Origin: Flavipsychrobacter stenotrophus
GTDB lineage: Bacteria > Bacteroidota > Bacteroidia > Chitinophagales > Chitinophagaceae
Length of the DNA: 64,000 bases
Direction of reading: 5' to 3'
NCBI RefSeq assembly: GCF_002954265.1
Contig: NZ_PPSL01000002.1
Span: 62,001-126,000, forward strand
In this document: positions 1 through 9,000 of the stretch, one piece after another
Layout of the letters: every line of letters begins with the position of its first letter
Position numbering within the stretch: the first letter of the stretch is position 1
Position numbers and translations under genes: made by a program
Notes under the pieces: generated by a model
What the model was told of the DNA's origin: nothing
Databases searched by the model: none
What the model saw: the letters and a program-made list of their open reading frames with translations, nothing else

Positions 1-1
1 G

Positions 2-562
2 GATAACCGCCGCGCCATACAGCATATATCAAAGGGGGCTGATGTATTGGAAGCATTCTGCTACACAGGCACATTCTCCTTGCACGCAGCTCACTATGGT
101 GCCAAAAGCACGCTGGGACTGGATATTTCGGAAAACGCGGTAGCAACAGCACGCCGTAATGCCACGTTGAATGGGTATGACGATGTATGTAAGTTTGAGG
201 CGGTGAACGCATTTGACGCACTGAAGAAATGGGGCACTGAGGGTAAAAAGTTTGACGTGGTGATGCTGGATCCTCCTGCATTTACCAAGAGCAGGGAAAA
301 TATAGATAAGGCAGTAACAGGCTATAAAGAGATCAATCTTAGGGGTATGAAGCTAACCAAACCAGGCGGGTTCCTGGTTACGGCATCTTGTACTAACCTG
401 GTTCCGCCAGACCTGTTCCTGAAAACTATAGCTATGGCCGCTAAAGATGCACACCGCACACTAAGGCAGGTATGCTGGCAAACGCAAAGCAGCGACCACC
501 CTATAATGTGGAATATACCCACCACCCAGTACTTGAAGTTCTTGATAGTGCAGGTGATATAA
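2..562 (+). CDS. Class I SAM-dependent rRNA methyltransferase, RlmI-like (5' truncated)
   Basis: The reading frame is open from the window edge, so the N-terminal part (PUA-like in this family) lies outside. The visible 186 residues are a Rossmann-type methyltransferase domain: DNR close to the start, the SAM-binding stretch FCYTGTFSLHAA, GLDIS (acidic residue for the ribose), DPPAF at about residue 90, and SC in TASCTNL, which fits the catalytic cysteine of m5C methyltransferases. Known RlmI/YccW proteins methylate a cytosine of 23S rRNA (C1962 in E. coli). The exact target here is inferred from similarity. The C-terminus is complete, ending TAA. Confidence 0.85.
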   Translation, partial: DNRRAIQHISKGADVLEAFCYTGTFSLHAAHYGAKSTLGLDISENAVATARRNATLNGYDDVCKFEAVNAFDALKKWGTEGKKFDVVMLDPPAFTKSRENIDKAVTGYKEINLRGMKLTKPGGFLVTASCTNLVPPDLFLKTIAMAAKDAHRTLRQVCWQTQSSDHPIMWNIPTTQYLKFLIVQVI

Positions 563-756
563 AAGGTAAAAAGAAAATATTAAATTTAAAAGTGCATGTT
601 GATGGTTTGGGTAGATGAAACCCTGGCCCTCAGCATAACAAACAGTCTGTGGGTTTTCCATAAGGAAAGAGGCAACCGAAGATACACCCGCCCACAAATA
701 ATGAAGGCACGACATTTGTAACTGAAAAGTTCATTACCGTTAGTATATTGCTATAT

Positions 757-1671
757 ATGAATAAATTATTGCTGCTCATTCTTTTACTATTGCCTGTATT
801 TAGCCTGCAGGCACAGGTTACTAATGTGGTTTTTATTGGTTCTGTAAACATCAAAGACGGAGATGCATTTTCTTATAAGATACAGGTAAATGACAGCAAT
901 GGCGTGCTTACCGGCTATTCGGTAACTGACGTAATGGGGCCTAATGAGACCAAGACCCTGATCAAAGGATCTATCAATGCCAACCAGAAATCACTGAAAT
1001 TCAGAGAGACCAGGGTGGTAAGTACAAAGACCAAAACCGGCAGCGCGCTGTGTTTTATTCATGCCAATCTTAAAGCGACGAAAAAGAAGGGAACAACACT
1101 ACTCAGAGGCACATTTACAGGATACGGTGAAGATGGCGTATCGGTATGTGCAACAGGCTCTATGGTATTGGTTTCGGCCAGCGATGTGATGGATAAGCTG
1201 ATGAAATCTGACCTGAAGAAAGATACGACAGTAACCAAAAACCTGATGAAGGTAATGGCCTCTGAAGAGCCTGCAACACCCAAGGAAACAGTGGTATACC
1301 AGACAGAAACCGCAGTACCTGATTCAAAAATTATGAAGGTAACTCCCGGCAGCACTAAGGAATTCACCCATTCGGGGAAGTTGGCTAAGATGGAAGTATG
1401 GGATGCAAAAACCATTGACGGCGACATGATCACTGTTGTTCAAAATGGCAAGATATTATTAGAGAACTACCGACTGAGCGGCATACACAAAGAACTGACC
1501 ATTAACCTGAGAACCTCGATGGCCGATACGATAAAGATCATTGCAGTTAATGAAGGATCGGAGCCGCTGAATACCGCACGTGCCAAAATAACAATGGGTA
1601 CTGACATACAATATATAGACGCCAGTACCACGCTGGATAAGCCAATATGGATAGTACTGAAGAATAAGTAA
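757..1671 (+). CDS. Secreted protein of unknown function
   Basis: A 304-residue protein that I do not recognise. The first 20 residues (MNKLLLLILLLLPVFSLQAQ) are a clear Sec signal peptide with likely cleavage after QAQ. I start it at the ATG at 757 instead of an in-frame TTG nine bases upstream, because the ATG begins the signal peptide directly. The rest is rich in Lys, Thr and Val with short alternating hydrophobic stretches, which suggests beta structure, and there is no lipobox or T9SS sorting domain. It stands alone: about 190 bases separate it from the methyltransferase and about 110 from frr. A periplasmic or outer-membrane-associated location is inferred from the signal peptide. Confidence 0.7.
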   Translation: MNKLLLLILLLLPVFSLQAQVTNVVFIGSVNIKDGDAFSYKIQVNDSNGVLTGYSVTDVMGPNETKTLIKGSINANQKSLKFRETRVVSTKTKTGSALCFIHANLKATKKKGTTLLRGTFTGYGEDGVSVCATGSMVLVSASDVMDKLMKSDLKKDTTVTKNLMKVMASEEPATPKETVVYQTETAVPDSKIMKVTPGSTKEFTHSGKLAKMEVWDAKTIDGDMITVVQNGKILLENYRLSGIHKELTINLRTSMADTIKIIAVNEGSEPLNTARAKITMGTDIQYIDASTTLDKPIWIVLKNK

Positions 1672-1747
1672 TAGCCTAATGTGCACTAATTAATGATTAG
1701 ATTTTGCGACCGGCAAAACCCCTGAAATAAAAAACAGCAAATTTTCC

Positions 1748-1755
1748 TACATTTG
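1748..1755 (+). promoter_or_regulatory. Bacteroidetes -7 element upstream of frr
   Basis: TACATTTG matches the Bacteroidetes -7 consensus TAnnTTTG and lies 23 bases before the frr ATG. No clear -33 TTTG box is visible at the usual spacing. Confidence 0.45.
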
Positions 1756-1778
1756 CGTTCTTCAAAATATCGTTACTT

Positions 1779-2342
1779 ATGAACGAAGAATTAGAAATGA
1801 TAATGGATGAGGTGTCGGTAGACATGAAAAAAGCTATCACCCATCTTGAAACTGAATTAAGGAAAATACGCGCCGGCAAGGCCAATGCAGCAATAGTGGA
1901 CGGCATTTTCGTAGATTATTACGGCAGCGCTACACCACTTGCCCAGGTAGCCAACATTTCTATACCCGATGCACGTACTATAGCGCTGCAGCCATGGGAA
2001 AAGAGCATGATGGGCCCTATTGAAAAAGCGATCATAGCATCTAATATAGGCCTTAACCCACAGAACGATGGTACTTACATCCGCCTGTTTCTGCCGCCAC
2101 TAACCGAAGAACGTCGTAAGGAACTATCTAAGCGGGCTTTTAATGAAGGTGAGCAAGCAAAGGTTTCTGTACGCAGCATACGTAGAGATAGCATAGAGCA
2201 GGTGAGGAAGTTGCAGAAAGACGGCCTGAGCGAGGACACTGCCAAAAACTCTGAAACTGCAATACAGGCTATCACCGACAAGTTTATATTAATGGTAGAT
2301 AGTGTGTGCAAGGAGAAGGAGAAAGAGATAATGACCGTATAA
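1779..2342 (+). CDS. frr: Ribosome recycling factor
   Basis: At 187 residues this is the standard length for RRF, which splits post-termination 70S ribosomes together with EF-G. Family hallmarks are visible: the N-terminal helix followed by LRKIRAGKANAAIVDGI (the conserved RAGRA-type turn), YYGSATPLAQVANISIPDARTI in domain II, and LTEERRKEL with VRSIRRD near the C-terminus. It starts at an ATG 23 bases after a TACATTTG promoter-like motif. In many bacteria frr follows pyrH or tsf, but here it stands alone. A 12-bp inverted repeat with a T-rich tail follows it. Confidence 0.97.
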   Translation: MNEELEMIMDEVSVDMKKAITHLETELRKIRAGKANAAIVDGIFVDYYGSATPLAQVANISIPDARTIALQPWEKSMMGPIEKAIIASNIGLNPQNDGTYIRLFLPPLTEERRKELSKRAFNEGEQAKVSVRSIRRDSIEQVRKLQKDGLSEDTAKNSETAIQAITDKFILMVDSVCKEKEKEIMTV

Positions 2343-2372
2343 GTGAAAAGTCAAAAGTTAAAACCTAAAAGT
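2342..2372 (+). repeat. A-rich AAAAGTTAAAA-type intergenic repeat
   Basis: Immediately after the frr stop lies GTGAAAAGTCAAAAGTTAAA followed by ACCTAAAAGTG. Near-copies occur at 4767-4820, 38977-39020, 47046-47082 and 47981-48011, nearly always directly downstream of a stop codon. Confidence 0.6.
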
Positions 2373-2417
2373 GTCCCTGTAGGCAAGCCTTAATTAGACA
2401 TTCAATCAATATTTTAA

Positions 2418-2468
2418 AAACAGGTAGTGATCTTGGCTCCGTGCTTCCAGACACTACCTGTTTCAATT
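2418..2468 (+). terminator. Terminator after frr
   Basis: AAACAGGTAGTG (2418-2429) pairs perfectly with CACTACCTGTTT (2452-2463) around a 22-base loop, followed by TCAATT. It ends only about 10 bases before the next ATG, so it insulates frr from the desaturase gene. Confidence 0.65.
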
Positions 2469-2475
2469 TCAGCAG

Positions 2476-3396
2476 ATGATATTACCGGATAAGATACAGC
2501 AGCTGTTTCATTTCTCGTTGTACGATGAGATCATGTTGTTGTTCAATATCCCCATCTATGCGCTCTTCATTCCGCTGGAAATACTACTGAGCAATTTCAA
2601 CCACCTGAAGTTTTACAGTGTAAAGGAAACCATCACCAATATATACCTGAACCTGCTGAACGCCGGTATAGACTTTGTGCTGCGCGTATTCGTATCGCTT
2701 ACCGTCCTCAGTTTCTTCTATCAGTATCGCCTACCGATTCATTTAAACCCTGTTCTTTATTGGGTACTATTGGTGCTGGCAGAGGATTTCCTGTTTTACA
2801 TAGAGCATTATGTAGATCATAACTGCAGACTGTTCTGGGCTGTGCATGTTACCCATCACTCGTCGCCGGAATATAATCTTACAACCGGTTTCAGATCATC
2901 GGTATTCATGCCTATGTACCGGTTCTTTTACTTCATACCACTTGTACTGCTCAACTTCTCCCCCGCCGATATCTTCTTTGCCTATGCCATTACACAGTCT
3001 TACGGCATATTGGTGCACACCAGGGCTATTAAGAAGTTGCCGCGCTGGGTGGAATATATATTCGTTACCCCGTCTCACCATAGGGTACACCACGCTAGTA
3101 ATGTGGCCTACCTGGATAAGAACATGGGCATGCTGCTGATCATATGGGACAGAATGTTTGGCACCTTTACGGAAGAGCGTGCCGACGAAGATCCGGTATA
3201 TGGCATTGTAAAACCAATAGTCCATCCACACCACCCTATTTATATGGTAACGCATGAGTGGCAGGCAATAGCTAAAGACTTTAAGCGAAAGATCCCCTTT
3301 GGCACTAAACTTAAATACCTATTGAACCCGCCGGGATGGAGCCATGATGGCAGCACACAAACAGCCAAGGAAATGCAGGAAAAACTGGTTGATTAG
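2476..3396 (+). CDS. Sterol desaturase / fatty acid hydroxylase superfamily protein
   Basis: A 306-residue integral membrane di-iron enzyme. The histidine clusters of the family are present: H111-x3-H115 (HYVDH), H124-xx-HH128 (HVTHH) and HH-xx-HH at about 201-206 (HHRVHH). Hydrophobic segments occur at about residues 20-40, 65-85, 93-110 and 150-180. Members hydroxylate or desaturate lipids and carotenoids in an oxygen-dependent reaction. Substrate cannot be told from sequence; modification of sphingolipid-like or other membrane lipids is a guess. The gene is monocistronic and convergent with the EVE gene, separated by a palindromic repeat. Confidence 0.85.
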   Translation: MILPDKIQQLFHFSLYDEIMLLFNIPIYALFIPLEILLSNFNHLKFYSVKETITNIYLNLLNAGIDFVLRVFVSLTVLSFFYQYRLPIHLNPVLYWVLLVLAEDFLFYIEHYVDHNCRLFWAVHVTHHSSPEYNLTTGFRSSVFMPMYRFFYFIPLVLLNFSPADIFFAYAITQSYGILVHTRAIKKLPRWVEYIFVTPSHHRVHHASNVAYLDKNMGMLLIIWDRMFGTFTEERADEDPVYGIVKPIVHPHHPIYMVTHEWQAIAKDFKRKIPFGTKLKYLLNPPGWSHDGSTQTAKEMQEKLVD

Positions 3397-3405
3397 GCAC
3401 ATCTA

Positions 3406-3451
3406 CCCAGGATTAAAATCCCGGGCTAACATTATCAGCCCTTTCAGGGCT
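3406..3451. repeat. Double-palindrome intergenic repeat between convergent genes
   Basis: Two hairpins in a row: CCCAGGATTAAAATCCCGGG (3406-3425, one mismatch) and AGCCCTTTCAGGGCT (3437-3451, perfect 6-bp stem). From general memory, elements of this form (GGATTAAAATCC next to CAGCCCTTTCAGGGCT) are scattered between genes in many Bacteroidota genomes. It could also act as a bidirectional terminator here. Confidence 0.6.
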
Positions 3452-3457
3452 TGTTGC

Positions 3458-3865
3458 TTATAGTCCACCCATTGCCAGAATATCCTCATACTCCTCCGGT
3501 CTCACCTTACCTACAGATAAGCGGCCTAGCCTTACTAAGTCCATTTCATTGAAACGACCATCGGCTTTGAGCTGAGCAAGCGTAACGGGGTTGGGTAATG
3601 TTTTATAAGGTTTAAGATCAACCACTACCCAGGCAGGGTCTTCTGTAGTTGGGTCCTGATAAGCTTCTTTAACTACTTCGGCTATACCCACAATGGCCAA
3701 TCCCTCATTACTATGGTACCAGAAAACGCGATCGCCTTTTTTCATTTCCTTCATATTATTGCGGGCACCATAGTTGCGCACTCCGTCCCAGAAGGTCTTC
3801 TTATCTTTTAGAAACTGATCCCAGCTATATTTGAATGGTTCTGATTTTACGAGCCAGTAGTTCAT
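3458..3865 (-). CDS. EVE domain-containing protein
   Basis: A 135-residue single-domain protein. It opens with NYWLVKSEPFKYSWDQF, the characteristic EVE start, and carries WDGVRNYGARNNMKEMKKGDRVFWYHS and the later IVGIAEVVKEAYQDPT. The EVE fold belongs to the PUA-like superfamily, which binds modified bases in RNA or DNA. Standalone bacterial members (thymocyte nuclear protein 1 type) have no firmly established role. I start at the ATG at 3865, since residues further upstream in frame do not resemble the family. It is monocistronic and convergent with the desaturase gene. Confidence 0.9.
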   Translation of the reverse strand: MNYWLVKSEPFKYSWDQFLKDKKTFWDGVRNYGARNNMKEMKKGDRVFWYHSNEGLAIVGIAEVVKEAYQDPTTEDPAWVVVDLKPYKTLPNPVTLAQLKADGRFNEMDLVRLGRLSVGKVRPEEYEDILAMGGL

Positions 3866-4010
3866 TGATGTGTTGTTCTTTGCGGTAAAGATAACTCCAG
3901 TTTCAATCAATTTTTACCGGGTGATCCGCTATCCTGACTATATACTCATTAATATTAACTTCATTGAGCAATTGAGCCATTCAGTCATTCAGCCATTAGA
4001 AGAATTTTCT

Positions 4011-4018
4011 TACTTTTG
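4011..4018 (+). promoter_or_regulatory. -7 element upstream of the yebC-type gene
   Basis: TACTTTTG matches TAnnTTTG and lies 35 bases before the ATG at 4054. A -33 box is not obvious. Confidence 0.45.
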
Positions 4019-4053
4019 CAACCTCAAACTATAAGATAAGCACTATTTAATAT

Positions 4054-4764
4054 ATGGGTAGGATATTTGAAGTACGTAAATCATCAATGTTTGCTCGCTA
4101 TGACCGTATGGCGAAGCAGTTTAGCCGTGTAGGTAAGGAAATAGCGATTGCTGTAAAGAAAGGTGGTCCGGAGCCTGATACCAACCCTGCTCTGCGCCGT
4201 GTAATGCAGAATGCCAAGGGCTTTAATATGCCTAAGGACCGCATTGAGGCTGCTATCAAAAATGCGATGGGTAAGGACATCAGCAGCTACGAAGAAGTAC
4301 TGTACGAAGGTTATGCTCCGCATGGTGTGGCTGTGCTGGTAGTAACTGCTACTGATAATACAACCCGTACCGTGGCTAACGTACGGTCGCACTTCAACAA
4401 GGGTGGTGGCACACCGGGAAATAGCGGATCTGTAGTATTCCTTTTCAAGCACCTGGGTGTATTCAAGTTGAAGTCTGACGGACTGAATATGGATGACATG
4501 GAGCTGGAGCTGATAGACTTTGGACTGGAAGAGATAGGTGATGATGCAGATGGCAATATAATAGTGCGTTGCGCATTTACTGACTTCGGTAATATGCAGA
4601 AAGCACTAGAAGACAGGGGGATTACTCCTATATCATCTGAACTGGAATGGATACCACTGAATACTGTAGAGGTAACACCTGAGCAAGCTGAAGACGTGTT
4701 TAAAATGATAGAGCGCATAGAAACTGATGATGACGTGCAGCTGGTGTTCCACAACATGGCGTAA
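4054..4764 (+). CDS. YebC/PmpR family protein (probable transcriptional/translational regulator)
   Basis: This 236-residue protein is full length for the family. It shows the N-terminal basic segment (RKSSMFARYDRMAKQFSRVGKEI), NAKGFNMPKDRIEAAIKNA, then EEVLYEGYAPHGVAVLV and the NVRSHFNKGGGTPGNSGSV signature. YebC/TACO1 proteins were first described as DNA-binding regulators (PmpR). More recent work links the family to translation of proline-rich stretches. Which role applies here cannot be read from sequence. The N-terminal MGRIFEVRKSS deviates from the usual MAGHSKWxxIKHRK, which is common in Bacteroidota. It is monocistronic, with a strong hairpin downstream. Confidence 0.93.
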   Translation: MGRIFEVRKSSMFARYDRMAKQFSRVGKEIAIAVKKGGPEPDTNPALRRVMQNAKGFNMPKDRIEAAIKNAMGKDISSYEEVLYEGYAPHGVAVLVVTATDNTTRTVANVRSHFNKGGGTPGNSGSVVFLFKHLGVFKLKSDGLNMDDMELELIDFGLEEIGDDADGNIIVRCAFTDFGNMQKALEDRGITPISSELEWIPLNTVEVTPEQAEDVFKMIERIETDDDVQLVFHNMA

Positions 4765-4766
4765 TC

Positions 4767-4820
4767 TAAGTTAAAAGTCAAAAGTTAAAACCTAAAAGTG
4801 GTTGCTTAGTGCATTCAATA
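4767..4820 (+). repeat. A-rich AAAAGTTAAAA-type intergenic repeat
   Basis: Three bases after the stop codon, TAAGTTAAAAGTCAAAAG is followed by TTAAAACCTAAAAGTGG and ends in GCATTCAATA. It closely resembles the copy after frr, including the ATTCAAT tail. Confidence 0.6.
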
Positions 4821-4822
4821 TA

Positions 4823-4857
4823 ACAACAAAGCCCCTGATGAAGGGGCTTTGTTGTCT
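4823..4857. terminator. Bidirectional terminator between convergent genes
   Basis: ACAACAAAGCCCC (4823-4835) and GGGGCTTTGTTGT (4843-4855) form a perfect 13-bp stem with a 7-base loop. It lies between the yebC-type stop and the lipoprotein stop at 4858. Confidence 0.85.
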
Positions 4858-5343
4858 TTATCTTTTTCCACGGAATGTAACACTACGGTAAATTATTGGG
4901 CCACCTTTATAGCGAATGGATGACGGGTTGCTGCTATACAACAGGCTATCGCCTGTAATGCGTATATAACCACCATATTTATTATCGCTGTTTTTCAAAA
5001 AAGTATGTGAATTGATCCCGCTATAATATCGTGTTGCCCATCCGCCGGAATAGCCGGAACTTACATGGTATGGCGTCTCTCCCAGGTTATCATAAATACG
5101 AACGGAATCTGTATTGTCGTGCTGCACGCAGACTATAAGCGGTAAGGTAATTACAGTGTCAAGTTCAATTACTGCAGCATCGTTACTTTCATGATACCGA
5201 TAGGTATAAGTGCCAATGAAGGAATCTGTATAGATGCTTCTCAGAGCAAACGCAGGATTGTGTGTTGCCTGTGTTTGAAGCATATCCTTCTTGTGGCAGG
5301 CAGCCAGAAGCAAGATCAACGGCACGAATTTCAAAGATTTCAT
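4858..5343 (-). CDS. Small lipoprotein of unknown function
   Basis: A 161-residue protein with a lipoprotein signal: MKSLKFVPLILLLAAC, with Cys16 in an LAAC lipobox, followed by HKKD. The mature part contains SFIGTYTYRYHESND, a run of beta-prone segments, and ends VTFRGKR. No family is recognised. It is probably anchored in the outer or inner membrane. The ATG at 5343 directly begins the signal sequence. It is transcribed alone, towards the yebC-type gene. Confidence 0.75.
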   Translation of the reverse strand: MKSLKFVPLILLLAACHKKDMLQTQATHNPAFALRSIYTDSFIGTYTYRYHESNDAAVIELDTVITLPLIVCVQHDNTDSVRIYDNLGETPYHVSSGYSGGWATRYYSGINSHTFLKNSDNKYGGYIRITGDSLLYSSNPSSIRYKGGPIIYRSVTFRGKR

Positions 5344-6046
5344 AGAAATAGTTTGGATTATAACGGCAGCTATCCTGATTTATTGTAACCGGGTGAGCGG
5401 TAATATAGGGCGCTAACTCCGTGACTGGATATAGCTGTTGCTGCTGGCAGTGTAACCAGCATGAACAGAAGTATTTCATTAGAGCCTGAGGAGAACATTC
5501 AAGCTATTTCAGAATAAAATAAATATTTTTTATCCCCATTAGTAGTAATCTAATTGATAAAGATTAACGCTGTTTGGTCTTAGAAAAATTATAGCTGGGC
5601 AGAGGATTGCAAAATACTAAGATATCCCGAAAAGCCTTTCCTGCGTGAGTTTCGGAACAAATCACAAATTACAAAAGCCGGCACACGTCTGCATAAATGT
5701 TTGGTAAGCATAGTATTCCTTAATTGTTTAAATATTCACTAAAAGTTATCCACGAACAGAATCAAATATTAATTAATAATTATCTAAATGTCCCGATAAC
5801 AAAATAATTTAAAATTTTTACTTAGGTTTGTATTCTTCGATAACAAACCAATAACAATTAAGCAGCTATACCAATGTTAATAAGTGGTGCATAACATACC
5901 TAACAAACATTATTACAGCACCTTAAAGAGAAAAATAAAATTGAAAAGAAAGAGGTACAATTATTAACAATTGACGCAACACATAAAAGCAGAAATATAC
6001 TATTAAACAAATATTTGCATACTAATATTTATTAATATTATTAAAA
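5344..6046. other. 700-base AT-rich intergenic region before the first giant repeat gene
   Basis: I see no convincing gene. Short frames on the minus strand near 5344-5480 look like chance. The region becomes very AT-rich after 5500. TAGGTTTG at 5823-5830 matches the -7 consensus, and AATATTTG at 6010-6017 is a near match 29 bases before the ATG at 6047; either could serve the giant gene. A long 5' leader with regulatory function is possible but not shown. Confidence 0.5.
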
Positions 6047-9000
6047 ATGAAACATTTCTTCACAGCTGGTCATTTAAGATTTATAGCAGTTACCATCGTA
6101 TTGATGGTAATGAGCTATGCCGGCATGGGGCAGAAAATATTCACACCAGCATCTAATAACAACATAGCAGGCGGCAACACCTATTGCCAAAATGTAACTG
6201 CAAGTGCACTCATATATACCTACAATACCTGTAATACCGGTAGTGGCAGCTCTATAGGCACCTTCATAACGATCAAATGGTATAAAAACAGCGTTAATTC
6301 AACAACGGGAGGCACTGTAGTAAGTACTACGATAGTACGCAGTGCACTAACAGCAACAGGATCAAGTAATTATCAACCCGCGACATCTGTAGTTGGTACA
6401 CTCTACTATTATTGCATCATCACCTGGACGGATGCGGGTACGTGTAATTCATCTGGCAGCGTAACCAGCACAACCGTTGCAGTGACGGTGAGCCCAACGC
6501 CTGATGTAATAACGGGATCAACAACGGGCTGCGTGGGCACATCAAGCACATTATATAACACGGTGGCGGGCGGCATCTGGAGCAGCAATTCTACCTCGAT
6601 AGCTACCATAACGTCAACAGGAACTGTAGGTGCTGTAGCAGCGGGCTCTACAACAATAACTTACGCAATAGGTTCTTGCAGGGCAACAACGCCATTTACA
6701 GTAATTTCTACACCGGCTACTATTACCGGCACCAATATTATATGTGAAAATGCGGTTACCGCATTCAGCACTACAAATACAGGCGGTACATGGACAAGTG
6801 CAAATGCAGCTGTAGCTACAGTTGATGCCTCATCTCCTGTAAATGTGACTGGAGTAACGGCCGGGACAACAACCATCAGTTATGTGATCTCACCTACTTG
6901 CTACGCTACAAGGTCTGTAACAGTGAATACAGCACCGGCAGCAATAACTGGAGCTACCGCAGCTTGCACCGGAACAAGTACCAATTTAGCTAACACTGTA
7001 GGAGGTGGCACCTGGGTAAGCTCAGCAACTGCTAAGGCCACAATAACAGCAACTGGTATAGTTAGCGCTGTTGCAGCGGGCAGCACAACAATATCTTATA
7101 CAATAGGCTCATGCAGAGCAACGCTGGCATTTACCGTTAACGCAACCCCCGGAAGCATTACAGGCTCTAATACCATTTGCCAGGGCGCTATAACCACATT
7201 TACCAACGGAACAGCAGGCGGTGCATGGAGCACAGCTAACAGCGCAACCGCTACAGTAAACGGCAGTTCGCCGGTGGGCATAACAGGAATAGCTGCAGGT
7301 AGCACAACCATTTCTTACACAATGCCAACCGGATGTTTTGCAACGAGGGGAATTACTGTAAACACAGCACCTGCGGCTATTACAGGCGCATCATCGGCTT
7401 GCCTGGGCAGTGCAGTAACACTAAATAATACAGTTGGCGGCGGAACATGGACGAGCTCTAATACGGCAAAAGCCACTATAAACAGCAGCGGACGAGTAAC
7501 GACAGTAGCTAATGGCACAACAACCATCAGCTATGCAATAGGCAGCTGTACTGCTACCCTACCATTTACAACACTGATCACCCCACCAGCTATAAGCGGA
7601 GCAGCAACTAACCAATGTGCAGGCACCACCAGAACCTATACTAATACAGCAGTTGGCGGAACATGGAGCAGCAATAACAGCGCAATTGCTTCTATAAATG
7701 CCAGTACAGGCGTGTTGACGGGAGTGGCCGCCGGAAGCGCAACTATTACCTATGCGACAGGCTGTGGTGCACCCGCAACGAGGGCAGTAACTATCATTGC
7801 TAATCCATCGGCAATAGCCGGATCGACAACACTATGTACAGGTGTTGTGAATACACTTACCAATACCGAACCATCGGGTGTGTGGACAAGCAGTAATACT
7901 GCCGTAGCCACCATAAATGCTACTACAGGGGCTGTATTACCAATAGCACCCGGAGGAACAATTATCACCTATACCCTGGGTGGTGCCTGCAGTGCCACTA
8001 CTACTGTTACCGTAAATACCCAACCATCGGCAATAACAGGAGCAACACACATATGTATGCCTGCGGCCATAACGCTCAGCAATACATTGGCAGGTGGTGC
8101 GTGGACAAGCGAGAATACAACTATAGCCAGCATTGATGCGTCGACAGGATGTGTAACCGGCATAACTGCGGGGCTTGCAAATATCACATACACCAGCAAC
8201 GGTTGTTTTGCAACCACATCGGTTACAACATCAGCAACACCAACTGCCACATTAAGTCCAGTTACTAATCCATGCGTTAACTATGCCACAACAGTAGGCT
8301 TTACCGGAACGAACGGAGCAACGATCACTTACAACGCAGATGGTGGCACTAACCTAACACAAGTGCTGACCGGCGGCAGTTTCACCATCAATACCGGTAA
8401 CCTCAACACAGCACGCACTTACAATCTTGTATCTGTAAATGATGCTTTTTGCAGTGCGGCAATCAATACATCGGCAATAGTAACACCGGTGCCAATGCGG
8501 TGGGTAGGCGGAACGACAGGACATGAAGACGAATGGGCAGAAGCAAACAACTGGTCTTGCGGTGCAGTTCCGGATAGTGCAAGCGATGTAACCCTACCCA
8601 GCGGCATAAATAGAATACCTGTGATAGCCACCGGGGCGAGCGCCACTGTTAAGAGTCTTACTATTGAGGCAGGAGCTTCGGTAATAGCATCGACAGGCGC
8701 AATACTAAATGTGAAAAGTGCATTTATCAATAATAGTCGTGTAGAAGGAAGCGGCGTACTAAAACTGAACGGAAGCGCGGCACAGACAATAACGGGAACA
8801 GGAACTGTTGATAATATGGAAGTAGCCAATAACGCGGGCGTGACGATCAGCACCGGGGCTAAAGTAACCATTATAAAAGCACTGACTGTAAGCGAGGGTG
8901 CATTTAACACAAATGACAGCCTTGTATTATCGTCTGACTCTGTGGCAACGGCCAGAATAAACGAACTAACAAGCGGTACATCAGTAACCGGCAAAATTAA

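Noticed and set aside
5189-5479. A 96-codon minus-strand frame overlapping the lipoprotein gene
   Set aside because: Cysteine- and histidine-rich random-looking sequence, mostly within another gene in a different frame.
6409-8250. Regularly spaced antisense open frames of 60-90 codons across the Ig repeat array
   Set aside because: They recur with the period of the sense repeats and encode low-complexity Val/Ala/Pro/Thr-rich sequence. They follow from the Thr/Ala/Gly codon bias of the sense strand.
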